A stretch of DNA of 64,000 nt from Diabrotica undecimpunctata (taxonomy: Eukaryota > Arthropoda > Insecta > Coleoptera > Chrysomelidae). Made by a program: the position numbers and the translations under genes. Within the stretch, counting starts at the first letter, position 1. Every line of letters begins with the position of its first letter. This document shows positions 45,185 through 56,595 of this stretch, piece after piece. The stretch covers positions 51,096,991-51,160,990 of the forward strand of contig NC_092807.1 in assembly GCF_040954645.1 (NCBI RefSeq), given 5' to 3'. The notes beneath the pieces were generated by a model. The model was not told the origin of the DNA. It made no database searches and was given only the letters and a program-made list of their open reading frames with translations.

Positions 45185-46400
45185 CTTAGCATTCCTCCTA
45201 CAGAAGCTTTTGTTCTAGTAAAAAACCTTTTAGACCATAATATTACAAATCCAGTCATTACATCTGAAATTTTACATCTTCTCGAAATTTGCGTGAACCA
45301 GAACTACTTTGAATTTAATAACAAAATATATACAAATAACAGTGCAGGACTTATAATGGGTGATCCTCTAAGCCCATCGCTATTAGATATTTTTATGGAT
45401 CATCTAGAGACAAAGATTTCAAAACATCCCGTATTCCAACAGTTTTTGTATTGGTGGAGATACGTAGACGATATGTTTTACAGGAAGCTATTTTCTTGTG
45501 GCATTTTAAATTAATTACTATTTAAATGGGAATAAGCCACAATTAAAGGTTAAAATACGTTTATTGACGTTTCAATTTCCACTTCGGAAATTGAAATTCG
45601 TATTTTAACCTTTAATTGTGGCTTACTCCCACTTAAATAGTAATTAATGTTTTACAGGAACTAACAGACAATGTGACCAATTTTTATCGTATATTAATTC
45701 ACTTCATAGTCATATTGAATTTACAATACAAACAGAACAAAATCAATCCATTAATTTTTTAGATTTAAAAATCATCAGACTTTCTGTACCAGTACTTTCT
45801 GCTCGATTACATATACAGGCAAAATAACAACAAAAATAGCCAAACACATAAAAAAGAAAGGAATAAGACCAGCTTTTAGAACAAACAACAACTTAGGCAA
45901 ATATATTAAAAACAACACGAGCCAAAATAAAAAGCACCTACACAGTGGTGTATACAAACTTAAATGTGGTGACTGCCCAAAAACTTACATCGGTCAAACT
46001 GGTAGAACCTTTAACAAACGTATGGCAGAACATAAAAGGGCTTTCAATAATAGGAAAACATATTATACATACGCACTTCACCTTCTAGATTATAATCATT
46101 TTTTTTAATGACGAATTTCAAATTCTTCACATCCAAAATAAATGCCTTAAGCTATCTTTATTAGAATCTATGGAAATTAACACTCTAAAAAGCACAGATA
46201 AAATTCTGAATGACCAACCTGATACAAACAGTTCTCCCCTCCTCAATCTATTTCGTTAAAGACTATAAATTGTCACATTCACATAAAACACATCCAAAAA
46301 TAGATAACTTGAGAAAGGCACTCTGCCGAAACAGCTGTAGTGATAAAATATTATAATAAATTTTGTGGAAGTTTTGAAAACAGAGTTTTCTTTTGTTATG
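45185..46400 (+). pseudogene. PLE reverse transcriptase and GIY-YIG, interrupted
   Basis: RT: YFEFNNKIYTNNSAGLIMGD, PLSPSLLDIFMDHLETKI and RYVDDMF (box C YVDD) at 45300-45480. A 160-bp insertion follows. RT resumes as GTNRQCDQFLSYINSLHSHI then NFLDLKI, with a frameshift. Linker: KHIKKKGIRPAFRTNNNLGK. GIY-YIG: GVYKLKCGDCPKTYIGQTGR, then TFNKRMAEHKRAFNN at 45950-46056. The tail TTGAGAAAGGCACTCTGCCG and ATAAATTTTGTGGAAGTTTT follows. PLEs reverse-transcribe using a GIY-YIG nick. Dead copy. Confidence 0.8.
45487..45646. mobile_element. 160-bp palindromic PLE-terminal insert with 14-bp duplication
   Basis: ATGTTTTACAGGAA at 45473-45486 and 45647-45660 flanks the insert exactly. The insert starts GCTATTTTCTTGTGGCATTT, as does the terminal repeat at 34988. 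It is an inverted pair built on TAATTACTATTTAAATGGG, then CACAATTAAAGGTTAAAATA CG, folding at CCACTTCGG. Confidence 0.85.
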
Positions 46401-47225
46401 TTGCTATATTTGTTGTAATAGATCTTGTCTTGATCCATAGAGAGTCATCTGTTTCATTTGGGTATTCTTCTGATTTAAGTTTATTAATCTCTATATTTGA
46501 GTTCCCATAAATTAGTGATTGGTTTAGCCTAACTTTACACGTAATCGGACGGCATGTAAATGGTGGCCGCTGTGGCAATCAGGTATGTTTTTGCATTTAT
46601 AATGGAGCTTCGCCATCTGGATTTAACTAGTATGTAGTATGTATATTTGGTTTTTGTATCTTCCATCTGGGTACGTTTATGTTCACAGTCTTTTCGGATG
46701 GTGTAGAACCCAACATTAGAAATTTTTTAATACCTCATCTTATATGTGGTCGATAAACATTTTTGGGCAGTTTTTTGTTGTATTTAAGAAGACTTTGGTC
46801 TTATATAGGTAAGTTTTTTTGGTCAAAAATTTTATTACTCATTTCATTAATACCGTTGGGATGCGATAAGCAGCTGTGGAACCCCCGTACTTACATAGAT
46901 AAAACTATCATCTAGTGCATCTATCATCTAGTGCATATAAATTGATTTAAGTTTCAAACAATTTCATTCAGTGCTAAATCAAATTAAATTTACTTAATTT
47001 TTTTTATTAATAATCAAAATATTAATATTATTCACGTTCATGTTAAAACTTCAAAAATTTTTATGTAAAATATACTTTTATAAATATTTTCATTTCCTTC
47101 ACTTCTGTCGAACCAAGGACGAGTTATTTCTTTTTGACCCTATATTTATTTTTTCTTTTGTTTTTGTTGTTAAGTTTCTTTGGTTTGTCGTGATCGAAAA
47201 CCAGGTGATTTCAAATTAATTTTTA
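46401..47225. other. Unassigned gap
   Basis: CATCTAGTGCAT repeats at about 46911 and 46929. No gene. Confidence 0.3.
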
Positions 47226-47314
47226 CTTTTCTCGTATCCTGCTGGAACCCCTAGCATCAAAATGTCGTATCCACAACCAATCTCGCCGTAAAAACTGAGT
47301 GCCGTTCGCGTGTA

Positions 47315-47600
47315 GTACTCTCCCATTCTTACATTCTTAGTCCCGGCTTATGCATATTCAGAGTAAAAAAGGAGGTTGCAGTGGCATTAAAAGCACTGTG
47401 TTTTATGGAGGAAGTTTTTGGACCCCGTTCTAGTCTAATACTGAAAACTCTTACATCTAAATTTTTGATATCTGCAAGTAAACTCTTCTATGAGTTTATG
47501 GGTACCCTCCCATTCTGTGGTCCAGCTTTTTACATTTCCAGAGTAAAAAAGAGATTACAGGTGGATGACATGACATGGACGTGGACGATCTAAGAAGATC
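47315..47600. repeat. Two-copy tandem duplication (~184 bp)
   Basis: CTCCCATTCT, then CATATTCAGAGTAAAAAAGG, then TTGCAGTGG at 47322 resembles CTCCCATTCT, then TTTCCAGAGTAAAAAAGAG, then TTACAGGTGG at 47506. Function unknown. Confidence 0.5.
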
Positions 47601-47713
47601 TAGGAACGCACAAGAGGAAGTGGGAACTGCCTAGCATGCCAGTTTAGGTATTTCAGGGGTAACCAGCCGAGTGGTTGGAACGGCTCTTTATCAGCGTTAT
47701 TGGCGCGCAGTCT

Positions 47714-48259
47714 TTACCTGCGATATTGGATGGGGAATGTTTCTAAAATATCAAAATACTCATCAGGAAGATCGTGTCCAGTGTTGTGGAGAAGTTTAGC
47801 TGGAGGAAACGGAACTTTTCTAATGGGAAGCCTGGTGAGTATTTGCCCTCTATGGTTGCAAGGTGTCTTTAGTGTTCGTTTTGCTCTGTTGTTCGAGCCA
47901 GCTATGGTTCTTAGGACATACTTCCTGCTGAGGGTTAGGATTCTGTCCTTGATTGGTGTTATATTGGCTATGTGGGCTGATGGATACGACCAGTCCTTTC
48001 TCATGCAGTATCTTAATATACGGCGTTCGGTAGCCATGATGGCATTAAGTTTGTGTGTATTGAGGGAGATATGGACGCATGCCTTGTATTCGACTATCGG
48101 TCTGACAAAAGTTTTGTATGTGTGCAACAAGGTTTTGGAAGATGTCCCGCCTAGTTTACCGGACAGCACTTTCAGGAGGTTGAACCTCTGCCTCATCCTC
48201 TCTAAGGTTTCGTGAACGTCGGCCTTCCAGTTGAGAGTCCTTGTAAAACGAACTCCCAA
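47714..48259 (-). CDS. Jockey-clade LINE RT C-terminal part, open frame
   Basis: 181 codons open. GVRFTRTLNWKADVHETLER is the thumb start (jockey LGVxxDxxLxWxxHI). RQRFNLLKVLSGKLGG follows, then TFVRPIVEYKACVHISLNT, MATERRILRYCMRKDWSYPS and DEYFDILETFPIQYRR at the end. 5' truncated at 48259; the RT catalytic core is absent. The undamaged frame suggests recent insertion. The GTAACCAGCCGAGTGGTTGG block downstream near 47660 is probably its 3' UTR. Confidence 0.75.
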   Translation of the reverse strand: MGVRFTRTLNWKADVHETLERMRQRFNLLKVLSGKLGGTSSKTLLHTYKTFVRPIVEYKACVHISLNTHKLNAIMATERRILRYCMRKDWSYPSAHIANITPIKDRILTLSRKYVLRTIAGSNNRAKRTLKTPCNHRGQILTRLPIRKVPFPPAKLLHNTGHDLPDEYFDILETFPIQYRR

Positions 48260-48399
48260 ACAGGTGGATTAAAAATACTGTATTTTATAGTGGAACATTA
48301 TCATTTAATTTTGGCCTAGATGCATAACTCAATAGCCAATTGATGTGGTTGAAGACATAACATTCTGAAAAGTATCATAAATTGACCATAGCGACTCAT

Positions 48400-48965
48400 T
48401 CGTGAAACTGAAAATTGTGCCAAGCAGCATACTCGTCATGGAATGCTACAGCGGCAGATGTAGATCGACGTATTACTTTTACCCGCTAGAAAGCAAACGA
48501 ATTACAGCACCTAAATTGGATATCGACTTGCAGTGTAAGCATCATGTAACCGTAGGGCGAGATACTATAAGAAACATTTCTCTATTGGCCTACAATTTTA
48601 TTCACCTACAAATCTAGATTTCATTTTTATCCAGATCCTCGTCTGCTAAGCACGTAGAAGTGATCTAGAAGTGTGGAATGTATGAGACATGTCATAAGAA
48701 GTACACATGTAGAAAAGTGGTACCTGGCGAAATAATAATGAACAGCAGAACTGACTTGATTGACATATGGACCAATTGAGTGTTGTCCTTTATATTATTG
48801 TGCAACCTATTGTTCGTCCATTTGCTGGAACTATTAGCTAAGAGTTCCTTCTTCACATGTTACACGCATTGTGACTAACTGGTTGAGCCACGAGGAAGCT
48901 CATATATTGCCATGGCCTGCAAGCCAATACCTCAAGAAATCATTGAAAGTATAATTTTAGATAGG
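48400..48965 (+). pseudogene. Tc1-like transposase relic
   Basis: TILFTYKSRFHFYPDPRLLS corresponds to LFTDESRFxxxxxDxRxxV (first catalytic Asp lost). Then GEIIMNSRTDLIDIW, VQPIVRPFAGTIS, and VTNWLSHEEAHILPWPAS, which precedes the normal SPDxNPIE block; that block is gone. Frames change at least three times. Confidence 0.6.
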
Positions 48966-49690
48966 AAGTTTAAGATAAAAGCAGAATATGCGGACATTTA
49001 ATAAATCAATATGAAAATCATACTTTATATGAAACAAATATTTTTATATTAAGCGTTTTCCGTTAAAAAATCGATTTTACAAATTACTTATTGGTACCGT
49101 AGCATTTTTGTATTTAAACAACTTTAGTTGTATATTCAATACCATTTAATACTGCACATTTATTACTTTTTAATTTCAATAAATATAGAAATAAGTTATT
49201 CTATTTAGAAAAATATACCGACACTTTTCCGATGTATGCATTTGTCCTTATTATCACTGTTAGAGCATGGATCACACATAAAAAGATCATGTGAGAAGAA
49301 GAAAGCATTATGACACTATTGTATTCATAGTTGGATAGTCTCCTCTTGCCAATCAAATCTTTAAAATTTTCTCTTTGGTGATATCTATGGCTCATATCAT
49401 TTTTTTGTCATCAGTGTAATGAAATCTTTTCAGTTTGTTCAAAATTGATCAAGCACAAGTCCGTACAGTTTTATAGAAATGTAAATGTAAACTAATATGA
49501 AATACAATATATACAATATTACTAATCAAATACCTACATGATAAAGTATCAAAAATAATTGACAATCCTTTCTTATCAAAATTTTCTACAATCGGACGCA
49601 ATGATTTTGCACAGGAAAAAATAAATTCACAGGATAGGAAGTTACTAAGGGGACGTCTTACCGGAGGCTTTGGGAAATGAGACGAAGCAA
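48966..49690. other. AT-rich gap
   Basis: No recognisable coding or repeat structure. Confidence 0.3.
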
Positions 49691-50689
49691 AATTAGCCCA
49701 GTCTGGTTATACAAAAATCATCGATTTCAAGGCAAAATGTTTCGCAGATATCTGAAGCTTTTAAGACATAGTTGGGGGTTACTAGATGACGAATAGATAA
49801 AAAGATACTCCTATTTTTACCTTGCGTTTTTTTTAAACAATAATTTATGGTCAGAATTTGGTTTTTTATCTATAAGTTTTTTCCCTTATAATTTAAATAA
49901 ACAATATTTATACCATTTTTTTACATCAAGAATATCTTTATTTTCCCGTTTTTTCAATTAAAATTGATAAATAATTTACGGAGATATTTGCAAAAAAGCA
50001 GTTTTTTTGCACTAATTTATAAATTTAATTAATTTTTTTATTAACAAAATAAAATGTTATTAATACATTTCAACATTGAGGAACTACCGTCCTTTAAATT
50101 TGTGCGAAATTTCCCCCCGATCGGTCAAATAGTTTAAAAGTTATCCAATTTGTTTATCCCTGGGACTAATTATTTAAACCATTGAACTTGCCCTATGAAT
50201 GATGCTAGAGACATTTAACAAATTTCATAGGATTCTTTAAGACTTATACTATCTTAGAAGTTAAATGAGTATTGAGTTTTCATCGAAATTATTTACAAAA
50301 TAAACGTTTGAAAAAGGGGTATGTTTTTTACTTATAAACAATTGTAATAACTTCTACATTTTTCAAGCTACAGACTTGTACGTACAACCATTCGATAGCT
50401 GGTAAAAAAACTCACATTTACCAAAAAAAATAAACCTTCTATGAACAATAGGAACGAAGTTAGCGACAATTTTTTTGTTAATTATATCTCCATTGTTTAT
50501 AAACATTAAGAAGTAAAGTAAATTTGCACAAATTTTGAATGAAAATCTAAACTTTATATTGAATTTTATAGCTATAAAATTCATCCAATTTTTCGAAACT
50601 TAAAACCTTTCGAAACGAAGTTACTTTCGAAAGATCGACATAGGAAAGTGGAGGGGAAACTGTTTTAGCTCCTCGCTGCAAAATTTAAT

Positions 50690-51782
50690 ATTATGGTTAC
50701 GGATTTATCATTCAAAAGCTTCAACAGTTCTGTAGGAATTTCATCAGGTACATTTGCTTTTCCATTTTTAGCGTTTCTTATTGCGTATTTACTTCTTCTT
50801 TCAATATGTCTGGCCCAGTTGCATTGATTATCTGAGTTAAGTTGTTTCTATCGTCTTCAAATAATTCATTCAGGTATTCTGTCCATCTTTTTATTTTATT
50901 CTCTAGATCTATAATAAGATTTCCATCTTTGTCTTTAAGTTTACCTATTTGGCATTTCTTTATGCTTCCTGTTATCTCTTTTACTTTTTTGTGCATATTA
51001 AACGCATCGTACTTTTTCTCATAGGTTTCCATTTCTTCACATTGTTCTTTAGTCCACTCTTCTTTGGCTTCTTTTATTCTATTTTTTATGTGTTTATTTA
51101 TTTCTTTGTATTTGTCTGGGTAATTCTTCATCTTTCTTCTTTGTTCCATCAAGTCTAGTATATCTTGTGTCATCCACCCCTTATTATTTGTTGTTGTTTT
51201 TGTAAGATGTTTCTTTCCTGCTGTTTGTATAGCTGTATTTATGTACTTTAATTTTTGGTTAACGTTGTTTGTATCATTAATTTGTTGCTGCACTGAACGG
51301 AGGTTTTCATTTATTTCTTCTCCTGTTTCTTGTCGTATATTTTTGTTTCTAAGTTTATTTAAATCTAGTGCCTTTCTGTGTGGTCTTCTAATCTTTTTTG
51401 GTCTCGCCTCTATCACAGTAACTACCGGGTTATGATCTGAGCCTATATCAGGTACGTCTGGGTACGTCTTAGTACATTTAACAGCATTATGATACCTCCT
51501 TGCTATCATAATGTAGTCTATTTGATTTCTCACTATTTTTTCTTTGGTATGTTGTGGAGATGTCCATGTATATAACCGTCGAGGAGGTAATTTGAAAAAG
51601 GTATTTGTTATTACGAAGTCTTCACTTTGGCAAAATTGAATCAATCGATCTCCTCTGTTATTTCTGTTTCCAAGCCCATATTTTCCTACTTGTTCTCCTA
51701 CCTTACCTTGACCCACCTTGGCATTAAGATCGCCCATTAATATGTTAATGTATGGAAAGACTGACTTAATAAGTGAAGACAA
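50690..51782 (-). CDS. LINE endonuclease, linker and RT start, open frame
   Basis: 334 codons open from ATG 51782 to stop 50778, with RT-like codons continuing to about 50690 in other frames. APE-type endonuclease C-terminal half: NILMGDLNAKVGQGKVGEQV (catalytic GDLNAK), NNRGDRLIQFCQSEDFVITN, RLYTWTSPQ, RNQIDYIMIARR, DIGSDHNPVV (catalytic SDH). Linker: KYDAFNMHKKVKEITGSIKK, DKDGNLIIDLENKIKRWTEY and LNELFEDDR. The endonuclease N-terminus and RT catalytic core are missing, so it cannot be autonomous, but all 334 codons are intact. The linker matches that at 17150. Confidence 0.8.
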
Positions 51783-52129
51783 ACAACCTGCAACAAAAAG
51801 GTTCAGACCTGAAAGTGAAGTCGAATAAATGAACCAAATTTTAACTTTTAAACCAATGTATGTAAAGAAAATAAAAAAAAGTAAAGTTCAATAAACATTG
51901 CAAAATTTAATAAGGCAAGCGATGAAAAAATCGACTTATTTTATCAAAGCAGTAAGGCAGATTAGATTAATATTGTATATCATATTTGTAAGAAAAATAG
52001 AATAAAAATCAATATTATTAATTATAAAAATACAAACAATTATAATTAATATAAGGAATATAATAATATAATGTGTACAAAATTACCTGAAATTTAATTT
52101 ATAAAATATATAAGTATTATTACATCATT

Positions 52130-52390
52130 GATATAAAATGAAAAAACATATGTTGATTTTCCGGGATTTTCCGAGATTTATGGGGGGTGAAAATTATGTC
52201 ATCATTATTAATACTGCGACAGACTATTCGAGCAAATTAAAAAAAAATAAGTATTTAGGGTGAATTTCAAATGGACTCAATTTTTCCGAGTTTTCCCATA
52301 TTTTCCGGCCAGTGAAAACTATGTAGTTATTCATATTTCGACGAGCTACCCCAGAATAAAAAAAAGAGGCTTGCAGCTGCAAAGGAAGCC
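52130..52390. repeat. Diverged two-unit tandem with TTTTCCGGGATTTTCCG
   Basis: TTTTCCGGGATTTTCCGAGA, then GGGTGAAAATTATGT and GCGACAGACTATTCGAGCA, then A-run, is echoed by TTTTTCCGAGTTTTCCC, TTTTCCGGCCAGTGAAAACT ATGTAG and CGACGAGCTACCCC, then A-run, about 120 bases later. Confidence 0.55.
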
Positions 52391-53389
52391 AAGATAATGT
52401 AAATTTTTCCTACGTGTTGCAATTTGAAGTTCCGATGCCGAAAAAAAAACGGAGCTAAAACAGATATCCTCTCCACTTTCCTATGTCGATCTTTCGAAAG
52501 TATCGTCGTTTCGAAAAATTAGATAAATTTTATAGCTATAAGTTTCAATACAAAGTTTAGATTTTCATTCAAAATTTGTGCAAATTTTACTTCTTAATGT
52601 TTATAAACAATGGAGATATGATTTTTTTAAAAACAGTCACTAACTTCGTTTCTATTGGTCATAGAAGGTTTTTTTTTAGTGTGAGTTTTTTTACCAGCTA
52701 TCCAATGGTTGTACGTACAAGTCTGTAGCTTGAAAAATATAGAAGTTATTACAATTGTTTATAAGTAAAAAACATACCCCTTTTTCAAACGTTTATTTTG
52801 TAAATAATTTCGATGAAAACTCAACATGCATTTAACTTCTCAGATAGTCTAAGTCTTAAAGAATCCTATGAAATTTGCTGAATGTGTCTAGCATCATGCA
52901 TAGGGCAAGCTCAATAGTTTAAATTATTAGCCTCAGGGATAAACAAATTAAATAACTTATAAAGTATTTGACTGATCGGGGGGAAATTTAGCACAAATCT
53001 AAAAGATGGTAATTCCTTGATGTTTAAATGTATTAATACCATTTTATTATGTTAATAAATAAATTAATAAAATTTATAAATTAGTGCAAAAAAACTGCTT
53101 TTTTGCAAATATCTCTGTAAATTATTTATCAATTTTAATTAAAAAAACGGGAGAATAAAGATATTCTTGACATAAAAAAATGACATAAATATTGTTTATT
53201 TAAAATATAAGGGAAAAAATTTATAGACAAAAAATCAAATTGTGACCATAAATTATTGCTTACAAAAAACGCAAGGTAAAACTAGGAGTATCTTTTCATC
53301 TATTCATCATCTAGTATCCCCCACCTATATCTTAAAAGCTTCAGATATCTGCGAAACATTTTTCCACCTTTGTTTTTAACCAGACTGGT

Positions 53390-54465
53390 CTAAATATAAT
53401 GCATGTCTAGTAGAACGGTTGAGCCCGACGAAGTATTAAGAAATTTAATTACTTTGCCCTAAATATCTTTATTTAAAATGTTTTTGCAAAACGGCTGCAA
53501 TTTAAAAAATATTCTTCAAACTGATTAATATTTTGTTGCAACTTTCTGAACACAACTATATTGTAATTTTTTAAAAGGTAAAAGCACACATTTATGTGAG
53601 CTACGAAGCACAATACACATGCAATTCCTTTTTATAATAAAAGTCCTAAACGTCCTGCTCATTATTATTTTAAAATACATACATAACTGCAGGCTAATTT
53701 AAATTCCTTTTTGTGGGTTTTTATTAATAATTTCATTAAAAGTAAAAATATTCCACAAAGAAACCAACTTCGGAATAAAATGGAGGTTTCAAATACTCGT
53801 ACGAAGTAGAAATGTCTAATGTACATAGGTTTCCACAAAAGGTACAATGTGTATTAGTAACATTATATTAGATAAATATTTAAAATATTCTTGAAAGGCG
53901 CTATTCTCCAATACCGTTCCCAATGTATCGAATAACATCGAATAATAATATTGTTGAAATTAATTTTTTTCTTATTAGTTCAACTTTTCGGAAATTTTTT
54001 TGTAGTATCCTTTCATTTTTTATTTAATTGTTTGATTTATGAAAAAAATAACGTTACTCCCGAATCGTCTTACTGTTTGTTACGTCTTGTAATATGGTCT
54101 ACGTATTGTAATGCTAAATTGTTTTCCAGGTTTAAAGGCGGTGGTAGGGGATTATTACTTTCTGATGTTTCGTCAGCGACTGTCGCAGATATTACGGCAA
54201 TGCCACATTGCCAATATTCCTTGATCTTCATATTGTATTATCCTCCTATTGTAAGTACGTATTATAATTCTAATTCTTTAAATCAAGATTTTTGTTATTA
54301 AAAGTTGTTTGGAGTTAAAAACTATGCTTTAATACGCAATTACACCCTTCTAATTGACACAAATTTTTTTAGGGTTTTAAGGTTATTAACTCTTCAATGT
54401 TCATTAGATTATATTTTGTTTTGTAAAAATCTTCTTATCATTTTTTAACGGAAGGAAAGAGTTGC
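53390..54465. other. Gap with one possible short exon
   Basis: Mostly AT-rich. At about 54130-54250 a less AT-rich block is preceded by TTTTCCAG and followed by GTAAGTA, in frame open for 40 codons (FKGGGRGLLLSDVSSATVAD). It could be an internal exon of an unidentified gene, but no homology is recognised. Confidence 0.25.
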
Positions 54466-54469
54466 ATTT

Positions 54470-54985
54470 TTTTATAGGTAATTGCATATTAAAAAATAAT
54501 TTTTAATTCCAAACAACTTTTTATTATAACAATTTTCGGATATTGTCAAATATAAACGTGTTTGACTCTTGAGTGAAATTCATATCTTTTTACATACCTC
54601 GTATAAGATTGATTAGTTGCATCTTAGGTTTTAGACCATGCACAACGTTTTATAAGGAATAATGTTTTTTCGTAAAATGAATAAACAAAGAGTTATCATA
54701 TTTGTAATCAATAAAAATGATGTTAAGTATCGGTAATTTGAGAAAATTTGCAAATATTTTTTTTTTCAATTAAGTATGTAGAAGGATGTATTTGCGTATT
54801 AAAACATAGTTTTACAAACAACTTTTAATAATAACAATTTTCCATATTGTGAAATATAAAGGTACTTTACTCTTGAGCGATATTCATATTTTTTTACATG
54901 CCTCGTATAAGATTGATCAAATTTGATATCTGATGGTTGGATCTTGGATTTTAAACCATGCACAACTTTTTACAAATAAACTTTA
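54470..54985. repeat. Tandem duplication, period ~308 bp
   Basis: Shared: CAACTTTTTATTATAACAAT, ATATTGTCAAATATAAA, ACTCTTGAGTGAAATTCATA and ACCTCGTATAAGATTGAT, then TTTTAGACCATGCACAAC. Copies near 54518 and 54822. Confidence 0.75.
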
Positions 54986-54994
54986 AGACTCTTT

Positions 54995-55110
54995 GGGAAA
55001 ACAGCTGAAAGGATAGGCTAAGTGTACTCTTTATTCCTTTATTATTCCAATATTTCGTCGATAGTCATCGACATCATCAGGGATAAGCTACAAATAGTTT
55101 TACATGTAAA
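54995..55110 (-). repeat. Hammerhead-like module, copy 3
   Basis: Minus strand: TTTGTAGCTTATCCCTGATG, then hairpin GUCGAU-GACU-AUCGAC, then GAAATATTGGAATAATAA and AAAGAGTACAC, then CCTATCCTTTCAGCTG. Same order as copies at 32250 and 32985. It may be the terminal repeat of the PLE that follows. Confidence 0.7.
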
Positions 55111-55560
55111 ATTGACAGTCTATTTGAACTAAGTTGATGTTACTTAGCGTTGACGTTGAACTAGTTGATGTGAGATTAGCGCCTTATAGAAAGCTGGTCA
55201 AAGTTATAAAAATTTTTGTAAAAAATTGTATAAGTTTTCGTACAAAAAACATGTATTGTAAATTTACAAAAAACTGGTACAAAGACAACGCACAAGTCTT
55301 TCTTTTATGTATCGGACAGAAAGTCCTCTCTAGAAAGTTTTACATCTTTTTTATTTAATTCATAACCTGAACTTTATGTCATGTAATGTGGACAATGTGG
55401 TTAATTTACAGGTTAGAAAGCAGGTAGAAAACACTAACATCTAAAATCTTCTTCTCCCTTTGATGGTCGAAGTAGAGTGGAGACTTTAGTGGCCCTTGCC
55501 TCCATTGGATGTCTATACCTGTCTTTGATTAGAAGCTAAAGTTAGAGCTATTTAAAAAAC
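55111..55560. other. Gap before the PLE ORF
   Basis: Contains a 74-codon frame without recognised motifs. Confidence 0.3.
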
Positions 55561-55623
55561 AATTGAAATTGTTAAAGTGATTGAAAATTTCAGATATCTT
55601 TCCACGAAAAGAATCTCAAACTT

Positions 55624-56367
55624 TTGCACAACCTTTTTACAGACAACTCTTACCCCACTGATTTAGTTAAGAAAATCCTTTATGAAACCCCTTCATCCCT
55701 TCCTCAGAGTATAGTAGATGAATTAAACAACATCAATACAAATATCCAGGGAGGAGTAGTTTGTGCCGAACAAATTGGCACCAACATCCGAGAAATAGGG
55801 GGAAATGCTAAACAGATTATAACCAATGAACCAATTACAGAATATACAATGATTTCTCTACCTTATATCAAAGAGCTCACACCCAGACTAGCAAGGGTAC
55901 TTAATTCTTTTTATAATTTCAAAATTGCCAATAAAACGGTATTTTCAATAAAAAGTCTTCACACAAAAGTAAAAGACAAAACACCTAAGGAGCAAATGTC
56001 ACATGTAGTCTACAGCATTCCATGCAAAAACTGCAATAAAAAATACATAGGCCACACAGAAAGGCATTTAAAAAATCGCATAATTTCACACAAAAGCAAA
56101 TGCCGACTGCATCATGACCGTTGCTCATTAGCGCTTTATGTAGTAAATGAAGGACATCAGATGGACTTTGATTCAGTAGAGGTTCTAGAAAGGGAAACCA
56201 ATTACAAGAAACGTCTTTTCCTAGAAATGGCTTGTGTAGCACAAACAGAGAACAACATAAATAAAAAAACAGACAGCCACCATCTTAGTGAAATCTACTT
56301 CTTCCTTCTAACAGTCGACAAACAGCATATAAAATTCAATAATTCAATAGATTCCATTTTAGAATAA
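55624..56367 (+). CDS. PLE linker and GIY-YIG endonuclease, open frame
   Basis: 247 codons open. The N-terminal ~120 residues are the PLE linker (NLFTDNSYPTDLVKKIL; ITEYTMISLPYIKELTPRLA). GIY-YIG nuclease at residues ~128-200: MSHVVYSIPCKNCNKKYIGH, then TERHLKNRIISHKSKC. The CxxC plus YIG arrangement and R...H are characteristic of Penelope-like elements. Then ALYVVNEGHQMDFDSVEVLE and KKRLFLEMACVAQTENNINK, carrying the Glu that coordinates metal. RT is missing upstream, so this is 5' truncated. Confidence 0.85.
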   Translation: MHNLFTDNSYPTDLVKKILYETPSSLPQSIVDELNNINTNIQGGVVCAEQIGTNIREIGGNAKQIITNEPITEYTMISLPYIKELTPRLARVLNSFYNFKIANKTVFSIKSLHTKVKDKTPKEQMSHVVYSIPCKNCNKKYIGHTERHLKNRIISHKSKCRLHHDRCSLALYVVNEGHQMDFDSVEVLERETNYKKRLFLEMACVAQTENNINKKTDSHHLSEIYFFLLTVDKQHIKFNNSIDSILE

Positions 56368-56595
56368 GATTATTACATTACCATATTATCACATAGATTA
56401 TCAATATACTCTTAAGAAAAAATCGTACAGCACATATTCAATTATAATAATTAACATGTTTTATCAATTTTTTTTTAAATACGTATGTCGTATGCTGCAA
56501 ATGTATGAAATAAATTCATTATTTCAGAAACAGACGACCTTTAAAAAAAATCTTAAACACGTCAATTTTAATTTTTGAATGACCGTCAACTAATA

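Larger units (their letters stand above)
49698..53389. mobile_element. Large inverted repeat (arms ~0.95 kb) with a LINE in the spacer
   Basis: The left arm (49698-50673) starts CCAGTCTGGTTA and passes TGTTTCGCAGATATCTGAAG, TTGCAAAAAAGCAG, TTGTACGTACAACCATTCGA and CGAAAGATCGACATAGGAAA. The same landmarks return inverted in 52451-53389. Arms match over essentially their full length with small indels. GACGAAGCA at 49681 and GACGAAGTA at 53434 are near-identical direct repeats outside the arms, a possible target duplication. No transposase is visible. A foldback or long-TIR element is likely; its superfamily cannot be named. Confidence 0.75.

Noticed and set aside
47655..47730. tRNA-like AGCCGAGTGGTTGG motif
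   Set aside because: It resembles a tRNA A box, but no B box or cloverleaf follows; more likely 3' UTR of the jockey copy.
47700..48215. 171-codon plus-strand frame
   Set aside because: Antisense shadow of the jockey RT frame 47714-48259.
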